Source of the DNA: Flavobacterium sp. UGB4466 | Lineage (GTDB): Bacteria; Bacteroidota; Bacteroidia; Flavobacteriales; Flavobacteriaceae | Length of the DNA: 64,000 bases | Assembly (NCBI RefSeq): GCF_903469665.1 | Contig: NZ_CAGKLC010000004.1 | Location: forward strand, 56,438-120,437 | Direction: 5' to 3' | In this document: one piece after another, positions 1 to 7,909 of the stretch | Numbering within the stretch: position 1 is the first letter of the stretch | Layout of the letters: each line of letters begins with the position of its first letter | Position numbers and translations under genes: made by a program | The notes under the pieces: generated by a model | Database searches by the model: none | Told to the model about the DNA's origin: nothing | Seen by the model: only the letters and a program-made list of their open reading frames with translations

Positions 1-64
1 GGGGGAATCGAACCCCCCTTACCAGGATGAAAACCTGGCGTCCTAACCGATAGACGAACGGACC
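1..64 (-). tRNA. tRNA-Glu (UUC), cut by window edge
   Basis: Reads on the minus strand from its 5' G at 64 into the window edge. D-arm, anticodon stem CCAGG with loop TTTTCAT (anticodon TTC) and most of the T-arm are present. The last eight or so bases of the acceptor 3' side lie outside. All visible bases match the second copy at 105-176, so it is a tandem duplicate. Confidence 0.93.
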
Positions 65-104
65 ATTACATCAAGTTAAATAACTTTGTCGCAGAAAAAA
101 AAAG

Positions 105-176
105 TAGTCCGTGGGGGAATCGAACCCCCCTTACCAGGATGAAAACCTGGCGTCCTAACCGATAGACGAACGGACC
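105..176 (-). tRNA. tRNA-Glu (UUC)
   Basis: A complete cloverleaf on the minus strand. The acceptor 5' arm GGTCCGT pairs with ACGGACT, giving a G-U pair at 1-72. The anticodon loop TTTTCAT gives anticodon TTC for glutamate. The T-arm is GGGGG/CCCCC around TTCGATT. The discriminator is A and CCA is not encoded. It lies about 40 bp upstream of the identical edge-truncated copy, so the two are probably one transcript. Confidence 0.96.
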
Positions 177-256
177 GTGTGTTTCTCTAATGCGGATGCA
201 AAGATACATCTATTTTTTAGTTGCACAATAGCTGATGCAATTTTTTTTATTTTTTT

Positions 257-1735
257 TTAATATGCCTTAGCAAAAAGCACTCTTTTAGAAGATGGATTCC
301 CAGTAAACACACAGCTTCCCGCTTCTTCAACAGCATCCAAAGGAATACAACGAATCGTTGCTTTTGTCAAGTCTTTTATCTTCTCTTCAGTAGCTGCGGT
401 ACCATCCCAATGAGCCGATATAAAACCACCTTTTCCATCTAAAATTTCTTTAAATTCCTCAAAGCTATTTACTTCCGTAATATGCGTATCACGATAGTTC
501 AATGCTCTATTGAATAAATCGACCTGAATCTGCTCCAAAAGATCATTTACATAATTCACAATTCCGTCATTAGAAACAACCTCTTTAGTCAATGTATCAC
601 GTCTGGCAACTTCAAAAGTTCCATTTTCCAGATCTTTTGGTCCGACCGCGATTCTAACTGGTACCCCTTTCAATTCCCATTCTGCAAACTTAAACCCAGG
701 CTTCTGAGTCGTTCGGTCATCATATTTAACAGAAATCTTCAGCTTTCTTAGTTTAGCCGTCAATTCATTAACTGCAGCCGTAATTTCTGCCAACTGCTCG
801 TCTGTTTTATAAATCGGAACAATCACCACCTGTATTGGTGCTAAATTTGGAGGCAATACCAATCCCTGATCATCAGAATGCGTCATAATCAACGCTCCCA
901 TCAAACGAGTCGAAACTCCCCATGAAGTTCCCCAAACATGCTCTTGTTTTCCTTCGGCGTTGGCAAACTTAACATCAAATGCCTTAGCGAAGTTCTGCCC
1001 TAAAAAGTGAGAAGTCCCTGCCTGCAATGCCTTTCCGTCCTGCATCAAAGCTTCAATACAATACGTTTCATCAGCACCTGCAAAACGTTCTGTTTCGGTT
1101 TTAAAACCTTTTACAACCGGAATCGCCATAAAATTCTGTGCAAAATCAGCATACACATGCATCATTTTTTCAGATTCCTCTAAAGCTTCAGCTTTTGTAG
1201 CATGAGCCGTATGCCCTTCCTGCCACAAGAACTCAGCAGTTCTTAAAAACAAACGTGTACGCATTTCCCAACGCACCACATTTGCCCATTGATTAATTAA
1301 CAAAGGTAAATCTCTGTAAGACTGCACCCAGCCTTTATAAGTAGACCAAATAATAGCCTCACTTGTTGGACGAACAATAAGCTCCTCCTCCAATTTAGCA
1401 TTTGGGTCTACAATAAGCTTTCCGGGTTTATCCGGATCATTCTTTAATCTATAATGCGTTACAACAGCGCACTCTTTTGCAAATCCTTCTGCATTTTTCT
1501 CTTCCACTTCAAACATGCTCTTAGGCACAAATAAAGGAAAATATGCATTCTGATGTCCTGTTTCTTTAAACATTCGATCCAATTCCGCCTGCATTTTTTC
1601 CCAGATAGCGTATCCGTAAGGTTTAATAACCATACATCCTCTAACTCCTGAATTTTCAGCTAGATCCGCTTTTACAACCAGCTCGTTATACCATTTTGAA
1701 TAATCTTCTGATCTTGTAGTGAGGTTCTTACTCAT
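257..1735 (-). CDS. proS: Prolyl-tRNA synthetase, short eukaryote/archaeon-like type
   Basis: Charges tRNA-Pro with proline in the cytoplasm. The 492 residues match the short ProRS type, which lacks the large editing insertion of the longer bacterial enzyme. Class II motif 2 appears around residues 150-175 ([19 protein letters not shown]), preceded by RPTSEAIIW. Motif 3 is around residue 280 ([20 protein letters not shown]). An anticodon-binding domain follows (about 300-400), and the protein ends in an aromatic KAY. The ATG at 1735 fits the family N-terminus. A promoter on this strand lies at 1789-1816. The tRNA-Glu genes follow in the same orientation after an AT-rich gap; co-transcription with them cannot be judged. 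Confidence 0.97.
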   Translation of the reverse strand: MSKNLTTRSEDYSKWYNELVVKADLAENSGVRGCMVIKPYGYAIWEKMQAELDRMFKETGHQNAYFPLFVPKSMFEVEEKNAEGFAKECAVVTHYRLKNDPDKPGKLIVDPNAKLEEELIVRPTSEAIIWSTYKGWVQSYRDLPLLINQWANVVRWEMRTRLFLRTAEFLWQEGHTAHATKAEALEESEKMMHVYADFAQNFMAIPVVKGFKTETERFAGADETYCIEALMQDGKALQAGTSHFLGQNFAKAFDVKFANAEGKQEHVWGTSWGVSTRLMGALIMTHSDDQGLVLPPNLAPIQVVIVPIYKTDEQLAEITAAVNELTAKLRKLKISVKYDDRTTQKPGFKFAEWELKGVPVRIAVGPKDLENGTFEVARRDTLTKEVVSNDGIVNYVNDLLEQIQVDLFNRALNYRDTHITEVNSFEEFKEILDGKGGFISAHWDGTAATEEKIKDLTKATIRCIPLDAVEEAGSCVFTGNPSSKRVLFAKAY

Positions 1736-1788
1736 ATCGAATAGTTTGGCACAAATTTTGTTTTAATAATTTTAACTAAATAGTTTGA

Positions 1789-1816
1789 CAAAACTAACTA
1801 TTTTTGTAATGTGCAA
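1789..1816 (-). promoter_or_regulatory. proS promoter
   Basis: On the minus strand, TTG (complement of 1814-1816), 17 nt, then TAGTTTTG (complement of 1789-1796). This fits the Flavobacterium consensus TTG-N17-20-TAnnTTTG and predicts a leader of roughly 45 nt before proS. Confidence 0.7.
1799..1806 (+). promoter_or_regulatory. -7 element of the 1837 lipoprotein gene
   Basis: TATTTTTG matches the TAnnTTTG -7 box and lies about 30 bp before the start codon. No TTG is found at the right spacing upstream. It sits 2 bp from the -7 box of the divergent proS promoter, so the two probably cannot be occupied together. Confidence 0.55.
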
Positions 1817-1836
1817 CAATAAAAAACACCACAGAT

Positions 1837-2865
1837 ATGAAAACTTCTATTTCTTTCCGCCAAAACTCAAGTCATTTTTACTTAATTGGATTATTGAGTT
1901 TTCTATTAGCATCGTGTGGTTCTTACCAAAACACTTCCTACCATGACAACGATGGAATTTACGGAGGTTCACCAAGAACGTATGCTCAAGCAAATACCAC
2001 AAATAATCAATATAAAGATTACTTTAGATCCTTACAAGACGACAATCAGCCAACGGAAATTTTTACAGATGTTGACAGCTATGGCAATTATGCTGTAAAT
2101 GACAGCACAAAAACCGTAAGCAACTACCCTGCCTGGGGAAGCGCAACCACTGATGTTTCTGTAAATGTATATTCTAACCCTTCATGGTCGTTAGGATTTG
2201 GCTTTGGCTACGGATACCCTTACTATGGTTGGGGTTACGGAGGATACTGGGACAACTATTGGGGATACCCTGGCTACTGGGGAGGCGGATGGGGATATCC
2301 AGGATGGGGATACCCGGGATGGGGTTACCCTGGTTATTGGGGATCTGGTCACCGATATGGATACAACAACTACTCTTATAACTATGGAAGAAGAGGTTCT
2401 GCCGCTTATTATGGAGGAAGAAACTATTCTTCTGGAAGCTATGCCACAAACAGAAGCTACAACACCAACAGAACTTACAACTCTAACAGAGACTACACCA
2501 GTACTAACCGCAGCTATAACAGCAATAGAACCTACAGCACAAACAGAAGTGATTTCTCTGATTCAAGAAGAAATGCGTCTACAAACGGAAGAACCTACAA
2601 CAACTCCTCACCAAACTTTACAAACAGAGGAAACTCAACTCAATACAATAGTACTGATTACAGCAACAGAAGATCATCAAGTAACTACAACACTAACAGA
2701 AGTTACAACTACAACAATAACAATTCTGCACCAACAAGAAGCTACTCTCCTAGCCCATCCCGTTCTATGAATAGCAGCGGTGGCGGTGGAGGAAGATCAT
2801 ATAGCGGCGGCGGTGGCGGCGGTGGAGGAAGATCATACAGTGGCGGAGGAGGCGGAAGAAGATAA
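1837..2865 (+). CDS. Gly/Tyr/Trp/Ser/Asn-rich low-complexity lipoprotein
   Basis: The 342-residue product starts with a signal peptide ending in lipobox LLASC, with lipidation predicted at Cys27. It should be anchored in the outer membrane or periplasm. Residues of about 115-170 are short Gly-Trp-Tyr-Pro repeats (GYPGWGYPGWGYPGYWG). The middle is rich in Ser, Asn, Arg and Tyr, with recurring NRSYN/NRTYN units. The C-terminus is poly-Gly broken by RSYSGG. There is no catalytic domain. Similar proteins in flavobacteria are annotated as hypothetical. An outer-membrane protein gene follows 44 bp downstream, so the pair is probably one transcript. A structural or surface role is only a guess. Confidence 0.85.
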   Translation: MKTSISFRQNSSHFYLIGLLSFLLASCGSYQNTSYHDNDGIYGGSPRTYAQANTTNNQYKDYFRSLQDDNQPTEIFTDVDSYGNYAVNDSTKTVSNYPAWGSATTDVSVNVYSNPSWSLGFGFGYGYPYYGWGYGGYWDNYWGYPGYWGGGWGYPGWGYPGWGYPGYWGSGHRYGYNNYSYNYGRRGSAAYYGGRNYSSGSYATNRSYNTNRTYNSNRDYTSTNRSYNSNRTYSTNRSDFSDSRRNASTNGRTYNNSSPNFTNRGNSTQYNSTDYSNRRSSSNYNTNRSYNYNNNNSAPTRSYSPSPSRSMNSSGGGGGRSYSGGGGGGGGRSYSGGGGGRR

Positions 2866-2909
2866 TCGCCTCTTTCGTTAATCACAAAATCAAACTAAAA
2901 ACTATCCAA

Positions 2910-4499
2910 ATGAAAAAAATATTATTCCTACTTATTACAGGACTAACTGCCAGCGTCTCACATTCTCAGGAAGTATCAGATGCTGTACGTTATGCACAAG
3001 ACAATTTAACCGGAACTGCAAGATTCAGAGCCATGAGTGGTGCTTTTGGAGCCGTTGGAGGAGATTTCTCCGCTATTTCCGTAAACCCTGCAGGATCGGC
3101 AATATTCTCTAATAATCAGGTTGGAGTAAGTTTTAGCAATCAAAACATCAAAAACAACTCCAACTATTTTGAAACAGGAATTAGCGAAAGCAAAAATTCT
3201 TTTACACTCAATCAGGCAGGCGCTGTTTTTGTTTTTCACGATCACAACCCAAACAACAACTGGAAAAAAATTACGATTGGAGCCTCTTACGAAAACACCA
3301 ATAATTTTGACAACAGAATTGTTTCAGTAGGAACAAACCCAACAAATTCTATTGACGGTTATTTTTTATCTTATGCCAATAACGGAAACGGAGGCGCACC
3401 AGTGCCACAAGAATTTGTAAACCTGGCAAATAACGAATCAATCAGTGACCTTTATCGCTATTTAGGTTCGAACTTACCAAATGGTCAATACCGAAATTTA
3501 TCCGGATTCTCTGCACAACAAGCCATGCTAGGCTACCAGGGATTCGTCATAAACGCTTCTGACCCGAATAACCCGAACAGCACTTACACCACAAATGTAC
3601 CTGCAGGAAATACCCCGGGGAAAGGAAATTATTACCAAGAAAATGAAATTTTCACGACTGGCTACAATAGTAAATTGAGTTTCAACATTGCAACTTCTTA
3701 CAAAGACAGACTTTATTTAGGTGCTAATCTAAATGTACATATCACAGATTACAGAAGATCTAGTAGTTTCTACGAAGACAATGATAACCCAACACAAGCA
3801 ACCCCAACGATATCAAGTTTACGCTTCAACAACAACCTTTATACCTACGGAAATGGCTTCTCTTTTCAACTTGGAGCCATCGCCAAAGTCACTAAAGAAT
3901 TCCGACTTGGACTAGCTTACGAATCCAACACTTGGTACGAACTTTACGATGAACTTTCACAAAGTTTATACACAACATTACAAGCAACCGGTGGACAACC
4001 TATTAATAAAGCAGTTAATCCTGATGTCGTAAATATTTACGAACGCTACACCTTACAAACACCAGGAAAAACCACTTTTAGTGCCGCTTATGTATTTGGA
4101 AAATCTGGATTAATCAGTATTGATTATGCAATTAAAGACTATAGCAATACCAAATACAAACCTGGCCGTGATTTTACAGGAATCAACAATCAACTAAGTA
4201 ATCAACTGACCAATGCTGGTGAATTAAGAATAGGCGCCGAATACAAAATAAAACAATTGAGTTTACGTGGGGGATATCGTTTTGAAGAGAGTCCATACAA
4301 AGACGGAACTACGATTGGAGACTTAAGCAGTTACTCAGGTGGTTTAGGTTATAATTTTGGAGGCACTAAAGTAGATTTAGCCTATTCTTATTTAGAAAGA
4401 AAATCGAATCAGGGATTTTTTGCAACCGGATTCACAAACGGAGCAAACGTTACCTCGAAACTAAACAACGTTACGCTTACTTTATTATTTGAATTGTAA
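2910..4499 (+). CDS. OmpP1/FadL/TodX-family outer-membrane transport protein
   Basis: A 529-residue predicted outer-membrane beta-barrel of the FadL-like family, whose members pass hydrophobic compounds across the outer membrane. The N-terminus MKKILFLLITGLTASVSHS is a signal peptide. The mature start, with RYAQDNLTGTARFRAMSGAF followed by GGDFSAISVNPAG, is typical of the Bacteroidota members. Alternating amphipathic strands run to a C-terminal strand that ends in FEL, with a terminal aromatic pattern suited to barrel assembly. It follows the Gly-rich lipoprotein gene by 44 bp and is closed by a strong terminator at 4525. The substrate cannot be inferred. Confidence 0.88.
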   Translation: MKKILFLLITGLTASVSHSQEVSDAVRYAQDNLTGTARFRAMSGAFGAVGGDFSAISVNPAGSAIFSNNQVGVSFSNQNIKNNSNYFETGISESKNSFTLNQAGAVFVFHDHNPNNNWKKITIGASYENTNNFDNRIVSVGTNPTNSIDGYFLSYANNGNGGAPVPQEFVNLANNESISDLYRYLGSNLPNGQYRNLSGFSAQQAMLGYQGFVINASDPNNPNSTYTTNVPAGNTPGKGNYYQENEIFTTGYNSKLSFNIATSYKDRLYLGANLNVHITDYRRSSSFYEDNDNPTQATPTISSLRFNNNLYTYGNGFSFQLGAIAKVTKEFRLGLAYESNTWYELYDELSQSLYTTLQATGGQPINKAVNPDVVNIYERYTLQTPGKTTFSAAYVFGKSGLISIDYAIKDYSNTKYKPGRDFTGINNQLSNQLTNAGELRIGAEYKIKQLSLRGGYRFEESPYKDGTTIGDLSSYSGGLGYNFGGTKVDLAYSYLERKSNQGFFATGFTNGANVTSKLNNVTLTLLFEL

Positions 4500-4524
4500 T
4501 TAAAAATAAATAGAATGAATTAAA

Positions 4525-4559
4525 ATCTCCGTCAGGCTCTTACTTGACGGATTTTTTTT
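4525..4559 (+). terminator. Rho-independent terminator after the OmpP1-like gene
   Basis: Stem TCCGTCA (4528-4534) pairs with TGACGGA (4545-4551) around a 10-nt loop and is followed by a run of eight T. Confidence 0.85.
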
Positions 4560-4560
4560 G

Positions 4561-4630
4561 CCCAGATAGAAGCGACATCCTTTTGTGTCCACCGCTGCGA
4601 ACACAAAAGATATAGTAAACAGCAGGATAA
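4561..4630. repeat. Imperfect inverted repeat, intergenic
   Basis: The core CTTTTGTGT (4580-4588) pairs with ACACAAAAG (4601-4609). The outer flanks (GATAGAAGCGACATCC and GATATAGTAAACAGC) resemble dispersed Flavobacterium intergenic elements that I recall from other genomes. There is no T-run, so it is not a simple terminator. Confidence 0.55.
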
Positions 4631-4687
4631 GCTTCATAAAAATCACCTAAAAGAAAAGGAAACAAGCGGTGTTTGAATAAAAAAGTG

Positions 4688-4695
4688 TAATTTTG
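4688..4695 (+). promoter_or_regulatory. -7 element of rimO
   Basis: TAATTTTG matches TAnnTTTG 20 bp before the rimO start. The nearest TTTG upstream is only 12 nt away, so the -33 element is uncertain. Confidence 0.5.
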
Positions 4696-4714
4696 CACTC
4701 CAATTTATAAAAGT

Positions 4715-6028
4715 ATGAGAACCAAGTCTTTAAAAAAGAACAAAATTAACGTAATCACTCTTGGGTGTTCGAAAAATGTATATGACAGTGAAGTGCTAAT
4801 GGGACAACTTCGCGCTAATGGCAAAGAAGTACAACATGAGGCACCTGCTAAGGAAGAAGGAAACATTATTGTGATCAACACTTGCGGTTTTATTGACAAC
4901 GCCAAAGCAGAGTCGGTAAACATGATTTTGGAATATGCTGATAAAAAAGACAAAGGATTAGTAGATAAAGTTTTCGTTACCGGATGTTTGTCTGAACGTT
5001 ACAGACCGGATTTAGAAAAGGAAATCCCAAATGTCGATCAATATTTTGGTACAACTGAATTGCCTCAGCTGCTTAAAGCTCTTGGTGCTGACTATAAACA
5101 CGAGCTACTGGGAGAGCGTTTGACTACAACTCCAAAGAATTATGCTTATTTAAAAATTGCGGAAGGCTGCGACAGACCTTGCAGTTTTTGTGCCATTCCG
5201 TTAATGAGAGGTTCGCATGTTTCGCAACCGATCGAAAAACTAGTTAAAGAGGCTCAAGGTTTAGCCAAAAATGGTGTAAAAGAATTAATTCTAATTGCTC
5301 AGGATTTAACGTATTACGGCCTAGATCTTTATAAAAAACGAAATCTTGCCGAACTTCTGGAAGCATTAGCCAATGTTGAAGGTATCGAATGGATTCGTCT
5401 TCATTATGCTTACCCAACAGGTTTCCCAATGGATGTTTTAGAATTAATGAAACGTGAGCCAAAAATCTGTAATTACATCGATATTCCGCTGCAACATATT
5501 TCTGATTCCATTTTAAAATCGATGCGTCGTGGTACTACTCAGGCGAAAACGACACAATTATTAAAAGATTTCCGTGCAGCAGTTCCGGGAATGGCGATCA
5601 GAACGACTTTAATTGTTGGATATCCGGGCGAAACTCAGGAAGATTTTGAGATTCTGAAAGATTTTGTTCAGGAAATGAAATTTGACAGAATGGGATGTTT
5701 TGCCTATTCTCACGAAGAAAACACACATGCTTATTTATTGGAAGATAATGTTCCGGACGATGTAAAACAGGCCCGTGCGAACGAGATCATGGAATTACAA
5801 TCGCAAATTTCATGGGACTTAAATCAGGAAAAAGTAGGACAGGTTTTCAAATGTATTATTGATCGAAAAGAAGGGGCTCATTTTGTAGGACGAACTGAAT
5901 TTGACAGTCCGGATGTTGATAACGAAGTTTTGATTGACGCTTCTAAGCATTATGTAAAAACAGGAGAATTTGTTAATATAAGGATAATAGAAGCGACAGA
6001 ATTTGATTTATACGGAGAACCTGCTTAA
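4715..6028 (+). CDS. rimO: Ribosomal protein uS12 methylthiotransferase
   Basis: A radical SAM enzyme that adds a methylthio group to an aspartate of ribosomal protein S12. At 437 residues it has the family's full length. The N-terminal MTTase domain supplies three cysteines for the auxiliary cluster (LGCSKN, NTCGF, TGCLSERY). The radical SAM motif is Cys152-Cys156-Cys159 (CDRPCSFC). A C-terminal TRAM domain occupies about residues 375-437. The short N-terminus and the VNMILE-type core separate RimO from MiaB. A -7 promoter box lies 20 bp upstream. The following secreted-protein gene begins 43 bp after the stop. Confidence 0.96.
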   Translation: MRTKSLKKNKINVITLGCSKNVYDSEVLMGQLRANGKEVQHEAPAKEEGNIIVINTCGFIDNAKAESVNMILEYADKKDKGLVDKVFVTGCLSERYRPDLEKEIPNVDQYFGTTELPQLLKALGADYKHELLGERLTTTPKNYAYLKIAEGCDRPCSFCAIPLMRGSHVSQPIEKLVKEAQGLAKNGVKELILIAQDLTYYGLDLYKKRNLAELLEALANVEGIEWIRLHYAYPTGFPMDVLELMKREPKICNYIDIPLQHISDSILKSMRRGTTQAKTTQLLKDFRAAVPGMAIRTTLIVGYPGETQEDFEILKDFVQEMKFDRMGCFAYSHEENTHAYLLEDNVPDDVKQARANEIMELQSQISWDLNQEKVGQVFKCIIDRKEGAHFVGRTEFDSPDVDNEVLIDASKHYVKTGEFVNIRIIEATEFDLYGEPA

Positions 6029-6071
6029 ATTTACGCTAAACAAGTATCAATTTTAGATAAAATACACTTTT

Positions 6072-6635
6072 ATGAAACCAATACAATCTTTATTTATTTT
6101 GTTTTTCACCTTATTGTGTTTTAACTCTGTTTCAGCTCAATACGGAAATGGATACAATAACGGTTACGGTGGTGGCGGTTATGGTAATGGCTACGGAAGA
6201 GGAGGCGGAATGGGAATGGACAGAAGCATGATGGGTGGACCACAACCCAATACCAGTAAACCAAAAGAGGTACCTGTAGAGGAAACTGTCGGTAAAATTG
6301 TAGAACAAATGAAACCTGAAGTAAATCTCGACGAACTGCAAGTTATCGCTATTTCAAATGTTTTAGTAGACAGTATGAGAGAACAAGGGATTTTACTAAA
6401 AAATGAGAGCAGTAGCCAGGATCAAAAGATCGAACAAATTAAAGCATTAAGAGAAAGCACCACAAAAAAGATTACCGCTTTCTTAAATCCAGATCAGATC
6501 CCCAAGTACACTGCATTTATGGATAATTTTAAAGAGATCAAAAAGACCTCTAAATCAAAAAAGAAAAAAGATTCAAAAGATAGAGATTCAAAAGAAGTAA
6601 AAGAAGACTCTGAAACGATCAAAACTCAGGATTAG
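6072..6635 (+). CDS. Secreted Gly/Tyr/Asn-rich protein with Lys-rich tail
   Basis: Not assigned to a named family. The 187 residues start with a signal peptide (predicted cleavage after Ala22 in SVSA/Q). Residues 23-50 are a GNGY/GGGY-rich segment, then MGMDRSMMGG. Residues 70-155 look helical (VNLDELQVIAISNVLVDSMREQG, then FLNPDQIPKYTAFMDNF), loosely like the helical part of periplasmic Spy/CpxP-type or DUF-type stress proteins. The tail from about 155 is Lys/Asp/Ser-rich and highly charged. It sits between rimO and an amidase lipoprotein in the same direction, with gaps of 43 and 36 bp, so co-transcription is likely. Confidence 0.8.
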   Translation: MKPIQSLFILFFTLLCFNSVSAQYGNGYNNGYGGGGYGNGYGRGGGMGMDRSMMGGPQPNTSKPKEVPVEETVGKIVEQMKPEVNLDELQVIAISNVLVDSMREQGILLKNESSSQDQKIEQIKALRESTTKKITAFLNPDQIPKYTAFMDNFKEIKKTSKSKKKKDSKDRDSKEVKEDSETIKTQD

Positions 6636-6671
6636 TTTTTTTCAACCTCACCTCAAAATACAAATACCACC

Positions 6672-7577
6672 ATGGCAAAAAAACTTTTTTTTTACCTGAT
6701 CTTAGCAATTATTATTACTTCTTGCTCTACAAATCCATATAAAAACACTGAAAAAGTTTACGATCAGCAGCTTAAAACTTTAGAAGGCCAAATTACCAGT
6801 AAAGAAGCTCAGCCAATTCCTGTAGTACCACGTATCGTTATTGATACGACTTATGCACAGCAGCTTGGCATTATAAAAGATACTTTATCAAAAACCGGCT
6901 CTACTTCTTTATTAAACGGCATACAGACAGAATGGATCGGAACAGTAAACTTTAACTTAAGAAAACCAAGTTTTATTATTATTCACCATACGGCTCAGGA
7001 TTCACTTCAACAGACGATTAATACTTTTACCAAAACAAGAACTCAGGTAAGTGCTCACTATATCATATCTGAAAACGGAAAAGTAGTTCAAATGCTGAAC
7101 GATTACTTGAGAGCATGGCATGCAGGAGCATCTACCTGGGGGAAAAATACAGATTTAAATTCTTCTTCTATCGGAGTAGAGCTTGACAACAACGGTTTTA
7201 AACCTTTTACCGAGGCTCAGATCAGCAGTTTAGTGGCGCTATTAACGAAACTAAAGAAAGATTACAATATTCCAACTCAAAACATATTAGGACATTCTGA
7301 TATTGCTCCGGGAAGGAAACAGGACCCAAGTGCCTTATTCCCTTGGAAAACTCTGGCCGAAAAAGGATTTGGAATCTGGTCAGACGAAATTCTCGAGGAA
7401 GCTCCTTTTGATTTTAAGATTGAACAGGCGCTAAGGATTATTGGATACAATACCAAGAATCTTTCAGCAGCTATTATGGCATTCAAATTACATTACATTC
7501 AAACTGATGTAACACCAACTTTGGATCGAAAAACAATAGATACCATTTATTCGATTTATAAAAAACAGCTTCAGTAA
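6672..7577 (+). CDS. N-acetylmuramoyl-L-alanine amidase, lipoprotein (Amidase_2)
   Basis: Cleaves the amide between MurNAc and the stem peptide of peptidoglycan, probably from the periplasmic face of a membrane. The 301-residue protein has a signal peptide with lipobox TSC (Cys18). The Amidase_2 domain covers about residues 95-235. His105/His106 (IIHHTAQD), the WHAG motif and His208 (LGHSDIAPGRKQDP) form the zinc site typical of the AmpD/AmiD fold. The C-terminal 60 residues (RIIGYNTKN, FKLHY) resemble the helical peptidoglycan-binding tail of AmiD-type enzymes. The AmiD-like role (recycling or turnover) is inferred. Confidence 0.9.
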   Translation: MAKKLFFYLILAIIITSCSTNPYKNTEKVYDQQLKTLEGQITSKEAQPIPVVPRIVIDTTYAQQLGIIKDTLSKTGSTSLLNGIQTEWIGTVNFNLRKPSFIIIHHTAQDSLQQTINTFTKTRTQVSAHYIISENGKVVQMLNDYLRAWHAGASTWGKNTDLNSSSIGVELDNNGFKPFTEAQISSLVALLTKLKKDYNIPTQNILGHSDIAPGRKQDPSALFPWKTLAEKGFGIWSDEILEEAPFDFKIEQALRIIGYNTKNLSAAIMAFKLHYIQTDVTPTLDRKTIDTIYSIYKKQLQ

Positions 7578-7651
7578 TTTACACCTGAAGGTTAACCGCA
7601 ATGAACGCTAAGATTTAAGGCAAGATTCGTAAAGTTTTTTCTCATTTTATA

Positions 7652-7751
7652 TCATTTCGACCGAAGGAAGAAATCGCACGCGGGATTCGACAAAGATTGG
7701 CAACATTCTGTGTCGAGTTTCTAATGCGATTTCTCCCTTCGGTCGAAATGA
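7652..7751. repeat. Large intergenic inverted repeat (REP-like)
   Basis: The left arm begins TCATTTCGACCGAAGGAAG (from 7652) and continues through AAATCGCA. The right arm (7725-7751) is its near-perfect reverse complement, ending CGGTCGAAATGA. The inner part repeats the palindromy with TTCGACA and TGTCGAG. Sequences of this kind recur in flavobacterial intergenic regions. It occupies most of the 332-bp gap between the amidase and porin genes; the rest of that gap holds only the porin terminator. Confidence 0.8.
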
Positions 7752-7837
7752 CAAGCTTTTTGGTTATTTAATCTCAAAAGTATAAGCAAAACTCACACAC
7801 AGAAAGCTTACCCATAACTCACATCTCCTCTAAAAAA

Positions 7838-7876
7838 ATAAAAAAGCTGCCAAAACACAAGTATGTTTCGACAGCT
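7838..7876 (-). terminator. Terminator of the porin gene
   Basis: On the minus strand, AGCTGTCGAAACA pairs with TGTTTTGGCAGCT around a short loop and is followed by TTTTTTATTTTTT. Confidence 0.8.
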
Positions 7877-7909
7877 CCAAAAAAAAAAAAAAAATATCAA
7901 TCTTTATCT

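Noticed and set aside
2174..2449. A minus-strand open frame across the Gly/Trp repeat region
   Set aside because: It is the antisense of repeated codons in the lipoprotein gene and has no promoter or recognisable product.
2198..2770. A 190-codon Thr/Glu-rich open frame overlapping the Gly-rich lipoprotein gene
   Set aside because: It lies in another frame of a low-complexity gene, whose biased codons avoid stops. It has no start context or domain.
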